From JAAYOS01 sp050950785 (lineage in GTDB: Bacteria; Bacillota; Clostridia; Oscillospirales; JAAYOS01): DNA of 64,000 nt. Below, one piece after another: positions 43,741 through 53,509 of this stretch. Where the stretch lies: assembly GCA_050950785.1 (NCBI GenBank), contig JBMNIG010000009.1, forward strand, positions 1-64,000, given 5' to 3'. How positions within the stretch are numbered: the first letter of the stretch is position 1; the number at the start of each line of letters is the position of its first letter. The position numbers and the translations under genes were made by a program. The notes beneath the pieces were generated by a model. That model was not told the origin of the DNA, made no database searches, and worked only from the letters and a program-made list of their open reading frames with translations.

Positions 43741-45417
43741 TTAGAAAAGGCCGCTGATTTTGCCCGTTGGGTCTACATCAATAGACTCGGCTGCAGGAAC
43801 TTTTGGCAACCCGGGCATCGTCATGATCTCTCCTGTAAGCACTACAACAAAACCTGCCCCGGCAGAGACCTTCAAGTCGCGAACTGTAATTTTGAAATTT
43901 CTTGGAGCACCAAGAAGATTTGCATTATCTGAAAAGCTATACTGAGTTTTCGCAATACATACTGGAAGTTTTCCATATCCAAGTTTTTCAAGCCTTCTCA
44001 TCTGCTTACGGGCAGCGGGGAGGACCTCGATGCCATCAGCCCTGTAGATCTTGCGTGCTATAGCATCGATTTTTTCTTCTAAGGTAGAGTCAAGACTGTA
44101 ACTATATGTGAAATCATTTTCCAGTTCACACAGTTTTATTACCTCTTTTGCAAGCTCGATTCCACCTTCTCCGCCTTTTCCCCAAACTTCTGAAAGCGCA
44201 ACATTTGCACCGAGATTGCGGCATCTTTCTTCCACGAGCCTAAGTTCTGCTTCTGTATCGGTAGGGAAGCGGTTTATTGCTACTACAGCCGGTAACTTAT
44301 AAACACTTGTTATATTTTCAACATGTTGCAAAAGATTAGGCAAACCCCTCTCAAGGGCTTCAAGGTTATCCTCGGCAAGCTGTGCTTTGTTAGCACCACC
44401 GTGAAGCTTTAGTGCACGTACAGTGGCAACAACTACAACAGCGTTTGGACGCAATCCTGCCAAACGGCATTTTATATCAAGGAATTTCTCAGCCCCTAAG
44501 TCGGCTCCAAAGCCCGCTTCTGTGATAACATAGTCCGCTAGCTTTAGAGCTGTGCGAGTAGCTATAACGGAATTACATCCATGTGCGATATTTGCGAAGG
44601 GACCGCCGTGAACAAAGGCGGGGGTATGCTCCAAAGTTTGGACAAGGTTGGGTTTTAGAGCATCTTTAAGAAGCGCAGCCATAGCACCCGCTGCTTTTAG
44701 ATCTCCTGCAGTAACTGGTTTATTGTCATATGTGTAGCCGATGACGATGTTGGATAGTTTCTTTTTAAGGTCATCCAGATCCATTGCAAGACACAAAATT
44801 GCCATGATCTCACTTGCAACTGTGATGTCATAACTATCTTCCCTGGGGACACCATTGGCTTTACCGTTCAAACCGCAAACAATGTTGCGGAGTTGTCTGT
44901 CATTCATATCGACACAGCGATGCCAAGTAATTTGAGTGGGGTTGATCCCCAGTTTGTTTCCCTGATAAATATGGTTGTCGATCATCGCGGCCAAAAGGTT
45001 ATTTGCAGCACCAATGGCATGCATGTCCCCGGTAAAATGTAAGTTGATGTCCTCCATAGGAACCACTTGGGCATATCCGCCACCCGCAGCACCACCCTTG
45101 ACACCAAAAACCGGACCTAGTGAGGGCTCCCTTAGCGCCACCATTACTTTTTTGCCTATCTTGCGCATTCCGTCTGCTAAGCCGACAGTAGTTGTCGTTT
45201 TGCCTTCTCCGGCAGGAGTCGGTGTGATTGCGGTAACGAGGATAAGTTTTCCGTCCGGCACATCTCTCATTTCGTTTATGAGATTAAAATCAACCTTCGC
45301 CTTATAGTTTCCATACAACTCAATTTTATCTTCAGGTATATCTGCGGTTTGGGCAACTTCTCGGATATCCTGCATTGGGGTACTTTGAGCTATCTCAATA
45401 TCACTTTTAAAACTCAT
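43741..45417 (-). CDS. fhs: formate--tetrahydrofolate ligase
   Basis: A 558-residue homolog of Moorella formyl-THF synthetase. Joins formate to THF with ATP, or makes ATP in reverse when methyl groups are oxidised. Visible: the P-loop PTPAGEGKTTTTVGL (about 66-80), REPSLGPVFGVKGGAAGGGYAQV, the folate-side block with EAGFGADLGAEKF, and VRALKLHGG. It is complete and lies in the one-carbon array with fchA and folD downstream. AAGGAG precedes the ATG. Confidence 0.98.
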   Translation of the reverse strand: MSFKSDIEIAQSTPMQDIREVAQTADIPEDKIELYGNYKAKVDFNLINEMRDVPDGKLILVTAITPTPAGEGKTTTTVGLADGMRKIGKKVMVALREPSLGPVFGVKGGAAGGGYAQVVPMEDINLHFTGDMHAIGAANNLLAAMIDNHIYQGNKLGINPTQITWHRCVDMNDRQLRNIVCGLNGKANGVPREDSYDITVASEIMAILCLAMDLDDLKKKLSNIVIGYTYDNKPVTAGDLKAAGAMAALLKDALKPNLVQTLEHTPAFVHGGPFANIAHGCNSVIATRTALKLADYVITEAGFGADLGAEKFLDIKCRLAGLRPNAVVVVATVRALKLHGGANKAQLAEDNLEALERGLPNLLQHVENITSVYKLPAVVAINRFPTDTEAELRLVEERCRNLGANVALSEVWGKGGEGGIELAKEVIKLCELENDFTYSYSLDSTLEEKIDAIARKIYRADGIEVLPAARKQMRRLEKLGYGKLPVCIAKTQYSFSDNANLLGAPRNFKITVRDLKVSAGAGFVVVLTGEIMTMPGLPKVPAAESIDVDPTGKISGLF

Positions 45418-45504
45418 AAGCTGTTACTCCTTTGCATTAATATACAAATGATCAAATCATAACGAAAACACAATATAAAACAAACATAGACCAATGGTTT
45501 GAAG

Positions 45505-46413
45505 TCAATATTCTCCGGGCATCATATCAAGATCAGCCATTGAGAATACAGGACCGTCGACACACACATACCGGTGTCCAATATTACACTTACCACATTT
45601 GCCAACACCGCAAGTCATCCTCATTTCAAGGGTTGTCAAAATTCGGTCCTTGGGCACACCCATTTTTGAAAAAGCGTCTGAAAGGGCTTTTATCATAACA
45701 GGGGGACCACATAGAACTGCGTATGTATTATGAACATCAAAGGGAATATCCCTGATTAGTACATTTGGATATCCGACAAGGCCGTCCCATCCTGCCTCAG
45801 GATTGTCTATTGTAAGCTTAAGATCGGTATTGGGATTTGAAGCCCATTTATCGAAATCATACTTAAAAATGAAATCCTGCGTAGTGCGGGCGGCAAGCAG
45901 CATATTTATTTTTTTGAACTTTTCTCTGTTTTCAGGTAGAAAAATCAAATCAATGAGAGGCCGAAGTGGTGCAAGTCCCAAACCACCGGCTACAAAGAAT
46001 AGATCGTGTCCGGTCATTTCATCAATTGGAAAAGAGTTTCCAAAGGGACCGCGAATCCAGACTTCATCACCCGACTCAAGCCTATGCAAATTGTCGGTAA
46101 CATATCCGGTCCTTTTTATGCACAATTCAATCGTGTCTGTGATATGCGGGGATGAAGCAAATCCAAAGGGAGCTTCACCAGATCCGGGAACTGTAACCTC
46201 GACAAATTGTCCGGGATCAAAGGAGATAGCCTGTGAAGGTCGCAGAACAAAGGTTTTTACATCCTGGGTTTGAGATGTTGTCTCCTGGATCACTTCAAGG
46301 ATTTCGGCTCTTATTGGAATATAAGGATTTATTTTTGGTTGCGTTGAAGTAATATCGAAATTAATGCCGCCATCCGCTGCGTTAGAAATCGAATTTTGAT
46401 TTACGTGAGTCAT
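45505..46413 (-). CDS. FAD/NAD(P)-binding oxidoreductase, FlxA/AsrB-like
   Basis: A 302-residue ferredoxin-reductase-type flavoprotein: an FAD barrel with RPSQAISFDPGQFVEVTVPG, an NAD(P) domain with FFVAGGLGLAPLRPLID, and a C-terminal [2Fe-2S] site CGVGKCGKCNIGHRYVCVDGPVF. AsrB, sulfhydrogenase gamma and FlxA share this layout. It overlaps the FlxB-like gene in ATGA. With the next three upstream genes it reproduces the FlxABCD module, in which FlxA takes hydride from NAD(P)H and passes electrons to Fe-S subunits and HdrA. Coenzyme preference cannot be read. Confidence 0.9.
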   Translation of the reverse strand: MTHVNQNSISNAADGGINFDITSTQPKINPYIPIRAEILEVIQETTSQTQDVKTFVLRPSQAISFDPGQFVEVTVPGSGEAPFGFASSPHITDTIELCIKRTGYVTDNLHRLESGDEVWIRGPFGNSFPIDEMTGHDLFFVAGGLGLAPLRPLIDLIFLPENREKFKKINMLLAARTTQDFIFKYDFDKWASNPNTDLKLTIDNPEAGWDGLVGYPNVLIRDIPFDVHNTYAVLCGPPVMIKALSDAFSKMGVPKDRILTTLEMRMTCGVGKCGKCNIGHRYVCVDGPVFSMADLDMMPGEY

Positions 46414-47492
46414 TTGACCGCTCCTTTCTTGTTTGGAGCCTGTATGTGCGAGATTATGTTTTTTACCGTCTTATATATATTTACGCCTCCCGGACATGAG
46501 CGAATACATCTGCCGCAGCCGGTGCAGGCAATTATGGAGCATTTTTTTGGTATATATACATATTTGTGCAAGACACGTTGACGAAATCGTTCCTTTTGAG
46601 TAGGGCGGGGATTATGCCCGGATGCATGAAGTGTAAATTTTTGATACATACAGCTGTCCCAGCATCTGTTGCGGGTGATAACCCCGTCTTTTTCTACATC
46701 TTGAAATTCAAAACAGTGGCATGTAGGGCATATATAGGTGCATGTGCCGCAGCTCAAGCAGCTTTCGGAATATTTATCCCATGGGATCGATTCAAAAAGG
46801 TCACATTCATCAGCTGAAATACTAAGTTGCGTATTTAATTTACTGCTTAAATTCGCATGGCCATGTGACATAGATGGTTGGTTTTCAGCGATAACAGATT
46901 GAGCAGGAACAACTTGTTTTGAGACACATATGGCTTGATTGAAATGCTTGCCGTCTAATTTCAAAAAGATCGATTCAATGTTAGCATTTAAGATATTGAT
47001 TACAAGTGAGTTGGTCTTAAAAGTTATAAAAGCGTCACAACTGTCGGAAAATGTGCGGTCGATCCCCAGCTCCTCACAAAAGCACCCTCGCTTTTTTTGA
47101 AGACATTCCATTCCTATTGTTATAAGCATCTTCCGACGCCTTTTGTAGTAAGGGTCATCATATTGGTTGTTTTTCTCTGAAAAGAGAATGTCAAGCATAT
47201 TGATCGATGTAATGTCGCAAGGCTTTACACCAACCAACAGTATGGGTTTGTGGTGACCGGGCTCTACAATGCCATCCTTGGTGAATTGAATGATTGGTTC
47301 GACTCGTGGAAAAAGGGCTTCTTTTGGTGATTTATATGGGAGCTCATCCCCAAGCTCCATTTGAGAAGGATCATCGAGCCATATGTAGTCCAGTTTCCCG
47401 TCTACCCGTGCCGGAGCTAGAACGGAATATTCTTTGAGTAGTGAACCAATGCATTCGGCAAATGATTTAAGGGTCATTTCAATTGCAGTCAT
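46410..47492 (-). CDS. two-[4Fe-4S] electron-transfer subunit, FlxB/AsrA-like
   Basis: A 360-residue protein of the AsrA/sulfhydrogenase-beta type: an N-terminal domain with LLVGVKPCDITSINMLD and DDPYYKRRRKMLITIG, followed by two ferredoxin-type clusters, CLSCGTCTYICPTCHCF and CTGCGRCIRSCPGGVN (about 323). It should relay electrons between the FlxA-like flavoprotein and the other Fe-S subunits in the cytosol. A low-complexity segment (about 160-225) with little conservation separates the domains. It overlaps its neighbours by four bases on both sides, so fixed stoichiometry is likely. Confidence 0.88.
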   Translation of the reverse strand: MTAIEMTLKSFAECIGSLLKEYSVLAPARVDGKLDYIWLDDPSQMELGDELPYKSPKEALFPRVEPIIQFTKDGIVEPGHHKPILLVGVKPCDITSINMLDILFSEKNNQYDDPYYKRRRKMLITIGMECLQKKRGCFCEELGIDRTFSDSCDAFITFKTNSLVINILNANIESIFLKLDGKHFNQAICVSKQVVPAQSVIAENQPSMSHGHANLSSKLNTQLSISADECDLFESIPWDKYSESCLSCGTCTYICPTCHCFEFQDVEKDGVITRNRCWDSCMYQKFTLHASGHNPRPTQKERFRQRVLHKYVYIPKKCSIIACTGCGRCIRSCPGGVNIYKTVKNIISHIQAPNKKGAVK

Positions 47493-48394
47493 AACGGTTC
47501 ACCTCCCAGAAAGCGGATTTCTTTGTCGGATGTGCTGTAGCTGCTCATCGCAGGAGGTGCTGTAGGATCAACCCCTGCACGGAAATCGTACTGATCATAG
47601 ATAAAGTTATTGATGTCATCATATATGTATTTGAGGTTTACACCGGACGGACAGACGTTTTCGCATGCGCCGCAAGAGACACATCTTCCTGCTAAATGCA
47701 TTGCTCTTGTAAGGTGAAAAGTTATTTTATCACCTGTATCCACATCCGTTTGATGCCAGTTCGTCATCTTTCTATCTGTAAAGCAACTTGTACAATAGCA
47801 TCCCGGACAGGTCTGTCGACAGGAAAAGCATAAAATGCATTTGTCGATTTCATGCAAAAATCTTGCACGTCGTTTATGGGAGGGTTCATTTGCAACCTCA
47901 TTACTTGAGTCTTGTGATGTAGGGCAGGGAAGTCCAATGAACTTCTTTCCGCCGTCTGCTGCGACTGCAAAATCATAAACAGACGGTGCTGTTGACGGAC
48001 AACCAATACATCCGTGAACTTGAGCCCCATCCTGATTTGACATGCCACCGCATTCCACGCCGATTATCAAGATATTTTCCTTGTCAAGCTGGTTCTCGAC
48101 AAGGAGATTTGCAATTGCACGGCTATCACAGGGCTTTGCAACAATGGCGACTTTGCCGCTCGATCGTTTCAAATAAGGTGAAAGATTGCGCCAACATTTT
48201 TCAGTCCACACAAGCTTTTGTGCGTCCTTTTGGTCCCGTGCAAACATTGGGACAGGGGAGCCGCTATCCGGATCATCGCGAAAGCCTAAAACAACATCGA
48301 CCTCACCTAAAGCCAATAGTTGTTCCGACAGTTCACGAATTTTTAATTCTTGCAGTTTGAAATCCTGCAAAGCCATTGCGGGTCTGCTGTTCAT
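47489..48394 (-). CDS. ferredoxin-type electron-transfer subunit, FlxC/FrhB-like
   Basis: A 301-residue protein. The N-terminal part, with VAIVAKPCDSRAIANLL and LIIGVECGGMSNQDG, resembles the FrhB/FdhB beta-subunit family. The C-terminal part has two clusters, CILCFSCRQTCPGCYCTSC and CVSCGACENVCPSGVN. In Flx-type complexes the FlxC subunit has two [4Fe-4S] clusters; the position and overlaps fit that role. Whether the FrhB-like region binds a flavin and accepts electrons from another carrier is open. Confidence 0.82.
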   Translation of the reverse strand: MNSRPAMALQDFKLQELKIRELSEQLLALGEVDVVLGFRDDPDSGSPVPMFARDQKDAQKLVWTEKCWRNLSPYLKRSSGKVAIVAKPCDSRAIANLLVENQLDKENILIIGVECGGMSNQDGAQVHGCIGCPSTAPSVYDFAVAADGGKKFIGLPCPTSQDSSNEVANEPSHKRRARFLHEIDKCILCFSCRQTCPGCYCTSCFTDRKMTNWHQTDVDTGDKITFHLTRAMHLAGRCVSCGACENVCPSGVNLKYIYDDINNFIYDQYDFRAGVDPTAPPAMSSYSTSDKEIRFLGGEPL

Positions 48395-48861
48395 TCGGAT
48401 CTGTCTCCTTTCGCAGTGATAGAAAATTTATCTCTTGGCAGGGCCGGTCCCAATTTCCGTACTATTTCAGTAATTTCCTCAACCACCTGGGCAAATCTTC
48501 CACCTTCAGAGGCTGATACCCACGTAAACTGTACTCTGTCGGAATCGAAGCCGGAGATGTCAAGCAATTGTTTGAGCACGACAAATCTTCTTCTTGCGTA
48601 CATGTTTCCTGTCAGATAGTGGCAATCCCCGGGATGGCAGCCTGACACCAGCACACCATCAGCACCGTCAACAAGTGCTCTAATGATATACTGCGGATTT
48701 ATTCTTCCGGAACAGGGAACGCGTATGATTCTGATACTAGGTGGATATTGCAGCCTGCTTGTGCCAGCCAAGTCTGCTCCGGCATAGCTGCACCAGTTAC
48801 AAAGGAAAGCCACGATGGTTGGACACCATTTATCTTGCATTTTCCCATCCATTTTTGTCAC
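48391..48861 (-). CDS. mvhD: MvhD-family [2Fe-2S] hydrogenase/heterodisulfide reductase linker subunit
   Basis: A 156-residue MvhD/FlxD-type protein with the conserved cysteines in LCNWCSYAGADLAG, RVPCSGRINP and SGCHPGDCHYLTGN. MvhD-type subunits dock on the C-terminal ferredoxin domain of HdrA and feed it electrons, and here the gene overlaps hdrA in GTGA. The GTG at 48861 has AAGGA upstream; ATG three codons later is possible. It links the FlxABC-like proteins to HdrA. Confidence 0.94.
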   Translation of the reverse strand: MTKMDGKMQDKWCPTIVAFLCNWCSYAGADLAGTSRLQYPPSIRIIRVPCSGRINPQYIIRALVDGADGVLVSGCHPGDCHYLTGNMYARRRFVVLKQLLDISGFDSDRVQFTWVSASEGGRFAQVVEEITEIVRKLGPALPRDKFSITAKGDRSE

Positions 48862-51800
48862 CTGCTTTCCTTTCTACGCAATAGGTAGTCGATTTCGTTC
48901 AATATTTCCCTGTCGCTGAAACCACCGATATCGACTGCTCCGCACCTGCAGTTTGCTGAACAGGTTCCACAACCCTTACAGAGTACTTCGTTTACAACAG
49001 CTTTCATAGTTTTCTTATTTCTAACAGTTATTTCACTGACCTGTATTGCTCCGTAAGCACAAACCTTTTCACATGTACCACATGCAGTGCAGTAATCGAT
49101 ATCGACATTGGCAATGGTGCCTTCTGTCTCTAACGATTCCTTTGAAATAATAGTTGCTGCTCTTCCTGCTGCTGCAATACCTTGAACTATGCTCTCGCGC
49201 AAATTTCGTGGAGAATGTGCAAGTCCACAAACAAATACCCCTTCTGTGGCAAAGTCGACGGGACGGAGTTTAACGTGGGCTTCCAGGAAAAAGCCATCCT
49301 GCGTTGTAGGGACCTTTAGGAGCCTTGCAATCTCTTTATTTGCGGCTTCATCAGCTTCTATTGCCGCTGCCAGTACTAAAAGCGAAGCGTCAAGCTCAAT
49401 ATCACATGCAAGCTCCCCATCAAAAACGGTAACAATCAATGAGCCATCTACTTTTTTGCTGATTTTTGGTTTTTGTTCCTGATCATATCTTATAAAGTGG
49501 ATACCGGACATTCGGGCATTGCGATATTGTTCTTCACTAAGTCCGTAAGAACGCATATCACGGTATAGAATAGTTATTTCTGTATCGGGATTTAGCCGCT
49601 TGAGTGCCATTGCGTTGCGCAGTGCCTGATTACAGCATACACGGCTGCAGTACATGCGTGGTTCCTCACGTGAACCAACGCACTGGATCATAACGACTCT
49701 ACCGGCGTCACGTAGCCTAGGATCAGCTGCAAGCAGTGCAGAATCAAGCTCAAGCTGTGTAATAACACGCGGATCATCGCCGTAAAGATATTCATCAGGC
49801 TTCCGCTCATGCGCGCCGGTCGCCACAACTATAACACCATGTCTTACGGGGGTTGAGATATTGGTCGATTGAAGTGTGGATGTATAATTTCCTACATAGC
49901 CTTCAATTTTCTCTATAGTTGTATTGAGATGTATCTGGATATTTATATTTGACTCGACATCGTGGATCAACTTGTTTATGTAGTAGGGAAGGGGACGACC
50001 ATCGAAGTTTGCATTGAGTTTGAGTGCGTTTCCTCCAAGTTGGTTAGTCTTCTCTACTATATGTGTCTTAAAGCCCATGTTCGCAAGAGTAAGGGCGGAG
50101 CTCATTCCGGCAACGCCGCCGCCTATGATTAGGGCTGAAGGTATGACAGGAATTTTTTTGCGGGTCAGTTCAGCGGACAATGTCACTTTGCCCACTGCCA
50201 TTCTTACAAGTTCCTTAGCCTTTTCGGTGGCGGACTTTTTGTCGTTCATATGTACCCAGGAGCATTGGTCGCGTATGTTAGACATGTTCAAAAGATAGGG
50301 ATTTAGACCTGTTTTGCGCAGCACCGCCTGGAAAAGCGGTTCGTGAGTCCTAGGGGTACACGATGCGACAACAACACGGTTTAGATCGTACTCTTTAATT
50401 CGCTCCATAATGCCTCTCTGTGCATCAACCGAGCAAGTGTAAAGGTTTTCTTCCACATGAACAACAAAGGGTAGTGTACGTATGTAGCGGCATACCTCAG
50501 GAACATCTACGTAGCCACCGATGTTGATACCGCAGTGACATACAAAAACACCAATTCTAACAGGCTCTCTTGAAACATCCCTTTGCGCCACAATTTCCTC
50601 AGACTTAAAATATTCACTGTAATCTTTGATTTTGTCAGAGATAGTGTTTATCATGCCGGCGGCAACTCCTGCTGCAGCGCTTGCCTCCATTACCGTTTCC
50701 GGTATGTCTTTTGGTCCGGCAGCAGCTCCGCAGGCAAAAAGTCCGGGGACCGTCGTCTTGGGTACATCCAGGTCGTCGGAGTAAACAAATCCGAACTTGT
50801 CAGTTTTAACGCCAGCCTTCCGCAGCAATCTAGCTGTATCGGCATTGGCTTTAAATCCTGTGGACAGGACAACTAAATCATAATTTGCATGATCGATCGT
50901 ACCGTCAGGGGTCACGTAACTTAGTCGCAGGGTACCGTCTGTGTTCTCTTCAATCTTACCGACGCGACTTCTGACAAAGTTGACACCGTATTTCTGCTCA
51001 GCGGATACCACATACCTGTCGAAATCCTTTCCAAAGGCACGCATATCCATGTAATAAATGTCGATCTGCTTTACAGAGGGCAAATGTTCCCTCGTAATCT
51101 GAGCTTCTTTAACGGCATACATGCAGCAAACAGATGAGCAATAATCCAAGCCGCACTGATGGTCCCTTGACCCAACGCACTGTATAAATGCAACTCGCTG
51201 CGGAGGTCGACCGTCGCTGAGTCTCTGAACATGACCGGAGTAAGGACCGGAAGCCGATAAAATACGCTCATATTCCATGGCGGTAACAACATCGCGATAC
51301 TTTCCGTAACCCAACTCCTTGGGAATCTGATCGGCCATGTCGCAACCGGAGCTAAAAATAACCGCTCCAACATCAAGTTCAATTATTTGATCCTTCTGTT
51401 CATGACAAATGGCACCACTTTGGCAAGCAGTTTCACACGCACGGCATTCGCAACAAACAGAACAGTCAACGCATCTCAAGGCTTCGTTTCTTGCCTGTTC
51501 TTCACTCAGTCCTGTTTCTACCTCGTCAAATGTGTGGATCCTGCGCTCAATATCAATTGTAGGCATAGTGGCACGATTGGAATATGTAGCATTATCCAAA
51601 TCGATTTGACTTATATCGGTTTGGGGCAATAGATGTGGTTCGATTGGCAAGTCCTTGTTTTCAAGGTAGTTGATGATGGCTTTGGCAGCCCGGTTTCCGG
51701 AAGCAATAGCTTCAATGACCGTTGCAGGACCTGTTTGAGCATCGCCACCCGCAAATATATCGGATACAGGAGTACGGCAATCTTGAGCTAATATGTTGCC

Positions 51801-53336
51801 GTAACCGTCGAAAAACTCAAATCCGGCTTGACGTATCGTGTGCTCAACCTTTTGTCCAATAGCAACGATTATAGTATCTGCATCAATAGTGAAATCAGAG
51901 CCCTGGATCGGCTGGGGTCTACGCCGTCCGGAGTCATCGGGAGGTCCAAGTTCATTTTTGACGCAACGCAATCCGATAATATGATCATTTCGGTTAGAGT
52001 CGATCAAAACCTCAGTCTGTGTTGTTAAGAAAGAAAACTTTACACCCTCTTCCTCAGCATGTTCAATTTCCCACTTATTTGCAGGCATCTCCTGCTTTGT
52101 GCGGCGGTAGACGACCGTAACTTCTGAACCAAGCCGTACTGCTGAGCGGGCTGCATCCATTGCAACGTTTCCACCACCAATAACAACTACTTTCTTACCG
52201 ATTTTGGGATGCATACCGAGATTGAGTTCACGTAAGAAATCAATGCTGGACAGCACATTTGGGTTCTCTTCTCTGGGAATTCCCATTTTTGAATCCTGGT
52301 GCGCTCCAATTGCAATGAAAAACGCCTTATATCCATCTTTTCTCAGATCATCAAAAGTCAGATCTTTTCCAACGGGACAATTATAGCGGATCTCAACTCC
52401 CAAACTCTCAATTAGTTTTATCTCATGTTCAAGGACGGATTTATCTAGTCTGTAATCGGGAATTCCGATTTTAAGCATACCGCCGCCAACAGGGAGCTTT
52501 TCAAAAACAGTAACTTTATAACCTTCTTTGGCAAGGGTGTAAGCGCAGTTCAGACCTGCTGGTCCTGCTCCTATGATAGCCACTTTTATGTCTTTTTGCT
52601 TTAGATCAAATTCAAGAGCGTCACCTTTTTCTGAAGTACGTGCTCTGTCACCAAGAAACCGTTTTATTGCAGCTATCGAAATCGGCGACTCCACAAAGCG
52701 GCGTGTACAATTGTTTTCGCATGGGTGGAAGCAAACACGCCCAAGTACCCCTGCAAAGGGTGTTACTCTTCGTATGACCTCAAGAGCTTCCTCATAGCGT
52801 CCTGCTCCTGTTAGTGCCACATATCCGTGGGCATCAATATGTGCGGGGCAGTTGTACTTGCATGGAGATGATCCCTTTTTGTCGATGACAACCTTGTTTG
52901 GTGCAGCCTGAGCAAACGGCTTATATACTGCGTGTCTTTTTCCAAGCCCCAATTCAAATTCATTCTTGGACTCTATGGGGCAGGCAAGAGTACAGTCATT
53001 GCAGCCCTTGCATTTTTCCTCATCGATATAGCGCGCCTTTTTTCTGATCGTAGCTTTAAAGTTTGGATATTCACCTTTGATTTCTAAAACTTCGCTCCAT
53101 GTCATGGTGTGAACAAGAGGGTGATTAAAGGTTTCTGTGACCTTAGGCGCTAAGATGCAGGCGGAACAGTCATTAGTTGGAAATGTCTTGTCAAGCTGCG
53201 CCATCCTTCCGCCGATTGAAGGGGAGTTTTCTATAAGAAATACTGGAATACCCATTTCGGCAAGGTCATGGGAAGCTTGGATCCCACCGATGCCTCCGCC
53301 TATGACAAGTACCGGTTTTTTAATATGCTCCGACAT
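48858..53336 (-). CDS. hdrA: HdrA-GltD-HdrA fusion flavoprotein (1492 residues)
   Basis: A giant fusion. Residues 1-120: HdrA FAD loop VIGGGIGGIQASHDLAEMG (11-29) and [4Fe-4S] CKGCNDCTLACP (109-120). About 150-620: an inserted NADPH-glutamate-synthase-beta-like (GltD) domain with its own cluster cysteines (159-210) and two dinucleotide folds, IIGAGPAGLNCAY (254-266) and VVIGGGNVAMDAA (384-396). 622-643: a Cys-rich linker. 650-900: the rest of the first HdrA. 925-1400: a second HdrA with IIGGGVAGMSSAL (1070-1082) and CSRVCC (1230-1235). 1416-1465: two C-terminal [4Fe-4S] sites. Up to three flavins are expected. HdrA flavins are the bifurcation sites in methanogen Hdr; bifurcation here is inferred. 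A 173-base gap precedes it. Confidence 0.95.
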   Translation of the reverse strand: MSEHIKKPVLVIGGGIGGIQASHDLAEMGIPVFLIENSPSIGGRMAQLDKTFPTNDCSACILAPKVTETFNHPLVHTMTWSEVLEIKGEYPNFKATIRKKARYIDEEKCKGCNDCTLACPIESKNEFELGLGKRHAVYKPFAQAAPNKVVIDKKGSSPCKYNCPAHIDAHGYVALTGAGRYEEALEVIRRVTPFAGVLGRVCFHPCENNCTRRFVESPISIAAIKRFLGDRARTSEKGDALEFDLKQKDIKVAIIGAGPAGLNCAYTLAKEGYKVTVFEKLPVGGGMLKIGIPDYRLDKSVLEHEIKLIESLGVEIRYNCPVGKDLTFDDLRKDGYKAFFIAIGAHQDSKMGIPREENPNVLSSIDFLRELNLGMHPKIGKKVVVIGGGNVAMDAARSAVRLGSEVTVVYRRTKQEMPANKWEIEHAEEEGVKFSFLTTQTEVLIDSNRNDHIIGLRCVKNELGPPDDSGRRRPQPIQGSDFTIDADTIIVAIGQKVEHTIRQAGFEFFDGYGNILAQDCRTPVSDIFAGGDAQTGPATVIEAIASGNRAAKAIINYLENKDLPIEPHLLPQTDISQIDLDNATYSNRATMPTIDIERRIHTFDEVETGLSEEQARNEALRCVDCSVCCECRACETACQSGAICHEQKDQIIELDVGAVIFSSGCDMADQIPKELGYGKYRDVVTAMEYERILSASGPYSGHVQRLSDGRPPQRVAFIQCVGSRDHQCGLDYCSSVCCMYAVKEAQITREHLPSVKQIDIYYMDMRAFGKDFDRYVVSAEQKYGVNFVRSRVGKIEENTDGTLRLSYVTPDGTIDHANYDLVVLSTGFKANADTARLLRKAGVKTDKFGFVYSDDLDVPKTTVPGLFACGAAAGPKDIPETVMEASAAAGVAAGMINTISDKIKDYSEYFKSEEIVAQRDVSREPVRIGVFVCHCGINIGGYVDVPEVCRYIRTLPFVVHVEENLYTCSVDAQRGIMERIKEYDLNRVVVASCTPRTHEPLFQAVLRKTGLNPYLLNMSNIRDQCSWVHMNDKKSATEKAKELVRMAVGKVTLSAELTRKKIPVIPSALIIGGGVAGMSSALTLANMGFKTHIVEKTNQLGGNALKLNANFDGRPLPYYINKLIHDVESNINIQIHLNTTIEKIEGYVGNYTSTLQSTNISTPVRHGVIVVATGAHERKPDEYLYGDDPRVITQLELDSALLAADPRLRDAGRVVMIQCVGSREEPRMYCSRVCCNQALRNAMALKRLNPDTEITILYRDMRSYGLSEEQYRNARMSGIHFIRYDQEQKPKISKKVDGSLIVTVFDGELACDIELDASLLVLAAAIEADEAANKEIARLLKVPTTQDGFFLEAHVKLRPVDFATEGVFVCGLAHSPRNLRESIVQGIAAAGRAATIISKESLETEGTIANVDIDYCTACGTCEKVCAYGAIQVSEITVRNKKTMKAVVNEVLCKGCGTCSANCRCGAVDIGGFSDREILNEIDYLLRRKESR

Positions 53337-53509
53337 CTGCGCTCCATTTCTCAGCGGTAGTACCCGAAATTTTGTTCAAATCATTGCCCGACCGCTGACG
53401 GACAGTGACTTAAATCACAACTTGTCACAGTCTTATGTTTCGCTGCCTTAGATAAATCTTGTAAAAGCAGCTGTATTTTCCGCAATCTAAGCAGCAATTG
53501 TATTTCTGT

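Noticed and set aside
45505..48394. Anaerobic sulfite reductase (AsrAB) or sulfhydrogenase operon
   Set aside because: The AsrA- and AsrB-like genes lack AsrC (sirohaem subunit) and NiFe hydrogenase genes and are translationally coupled to mvhD and hdrA, so an Flx-Hdr type module fits better.
53337..53509. Search for an hdrB gene or small gene in the gap between hdrC and hdrA
   Set aside because: The 173-base gap holds no frame with a start and ribosome site and no CCG cysteine motif.
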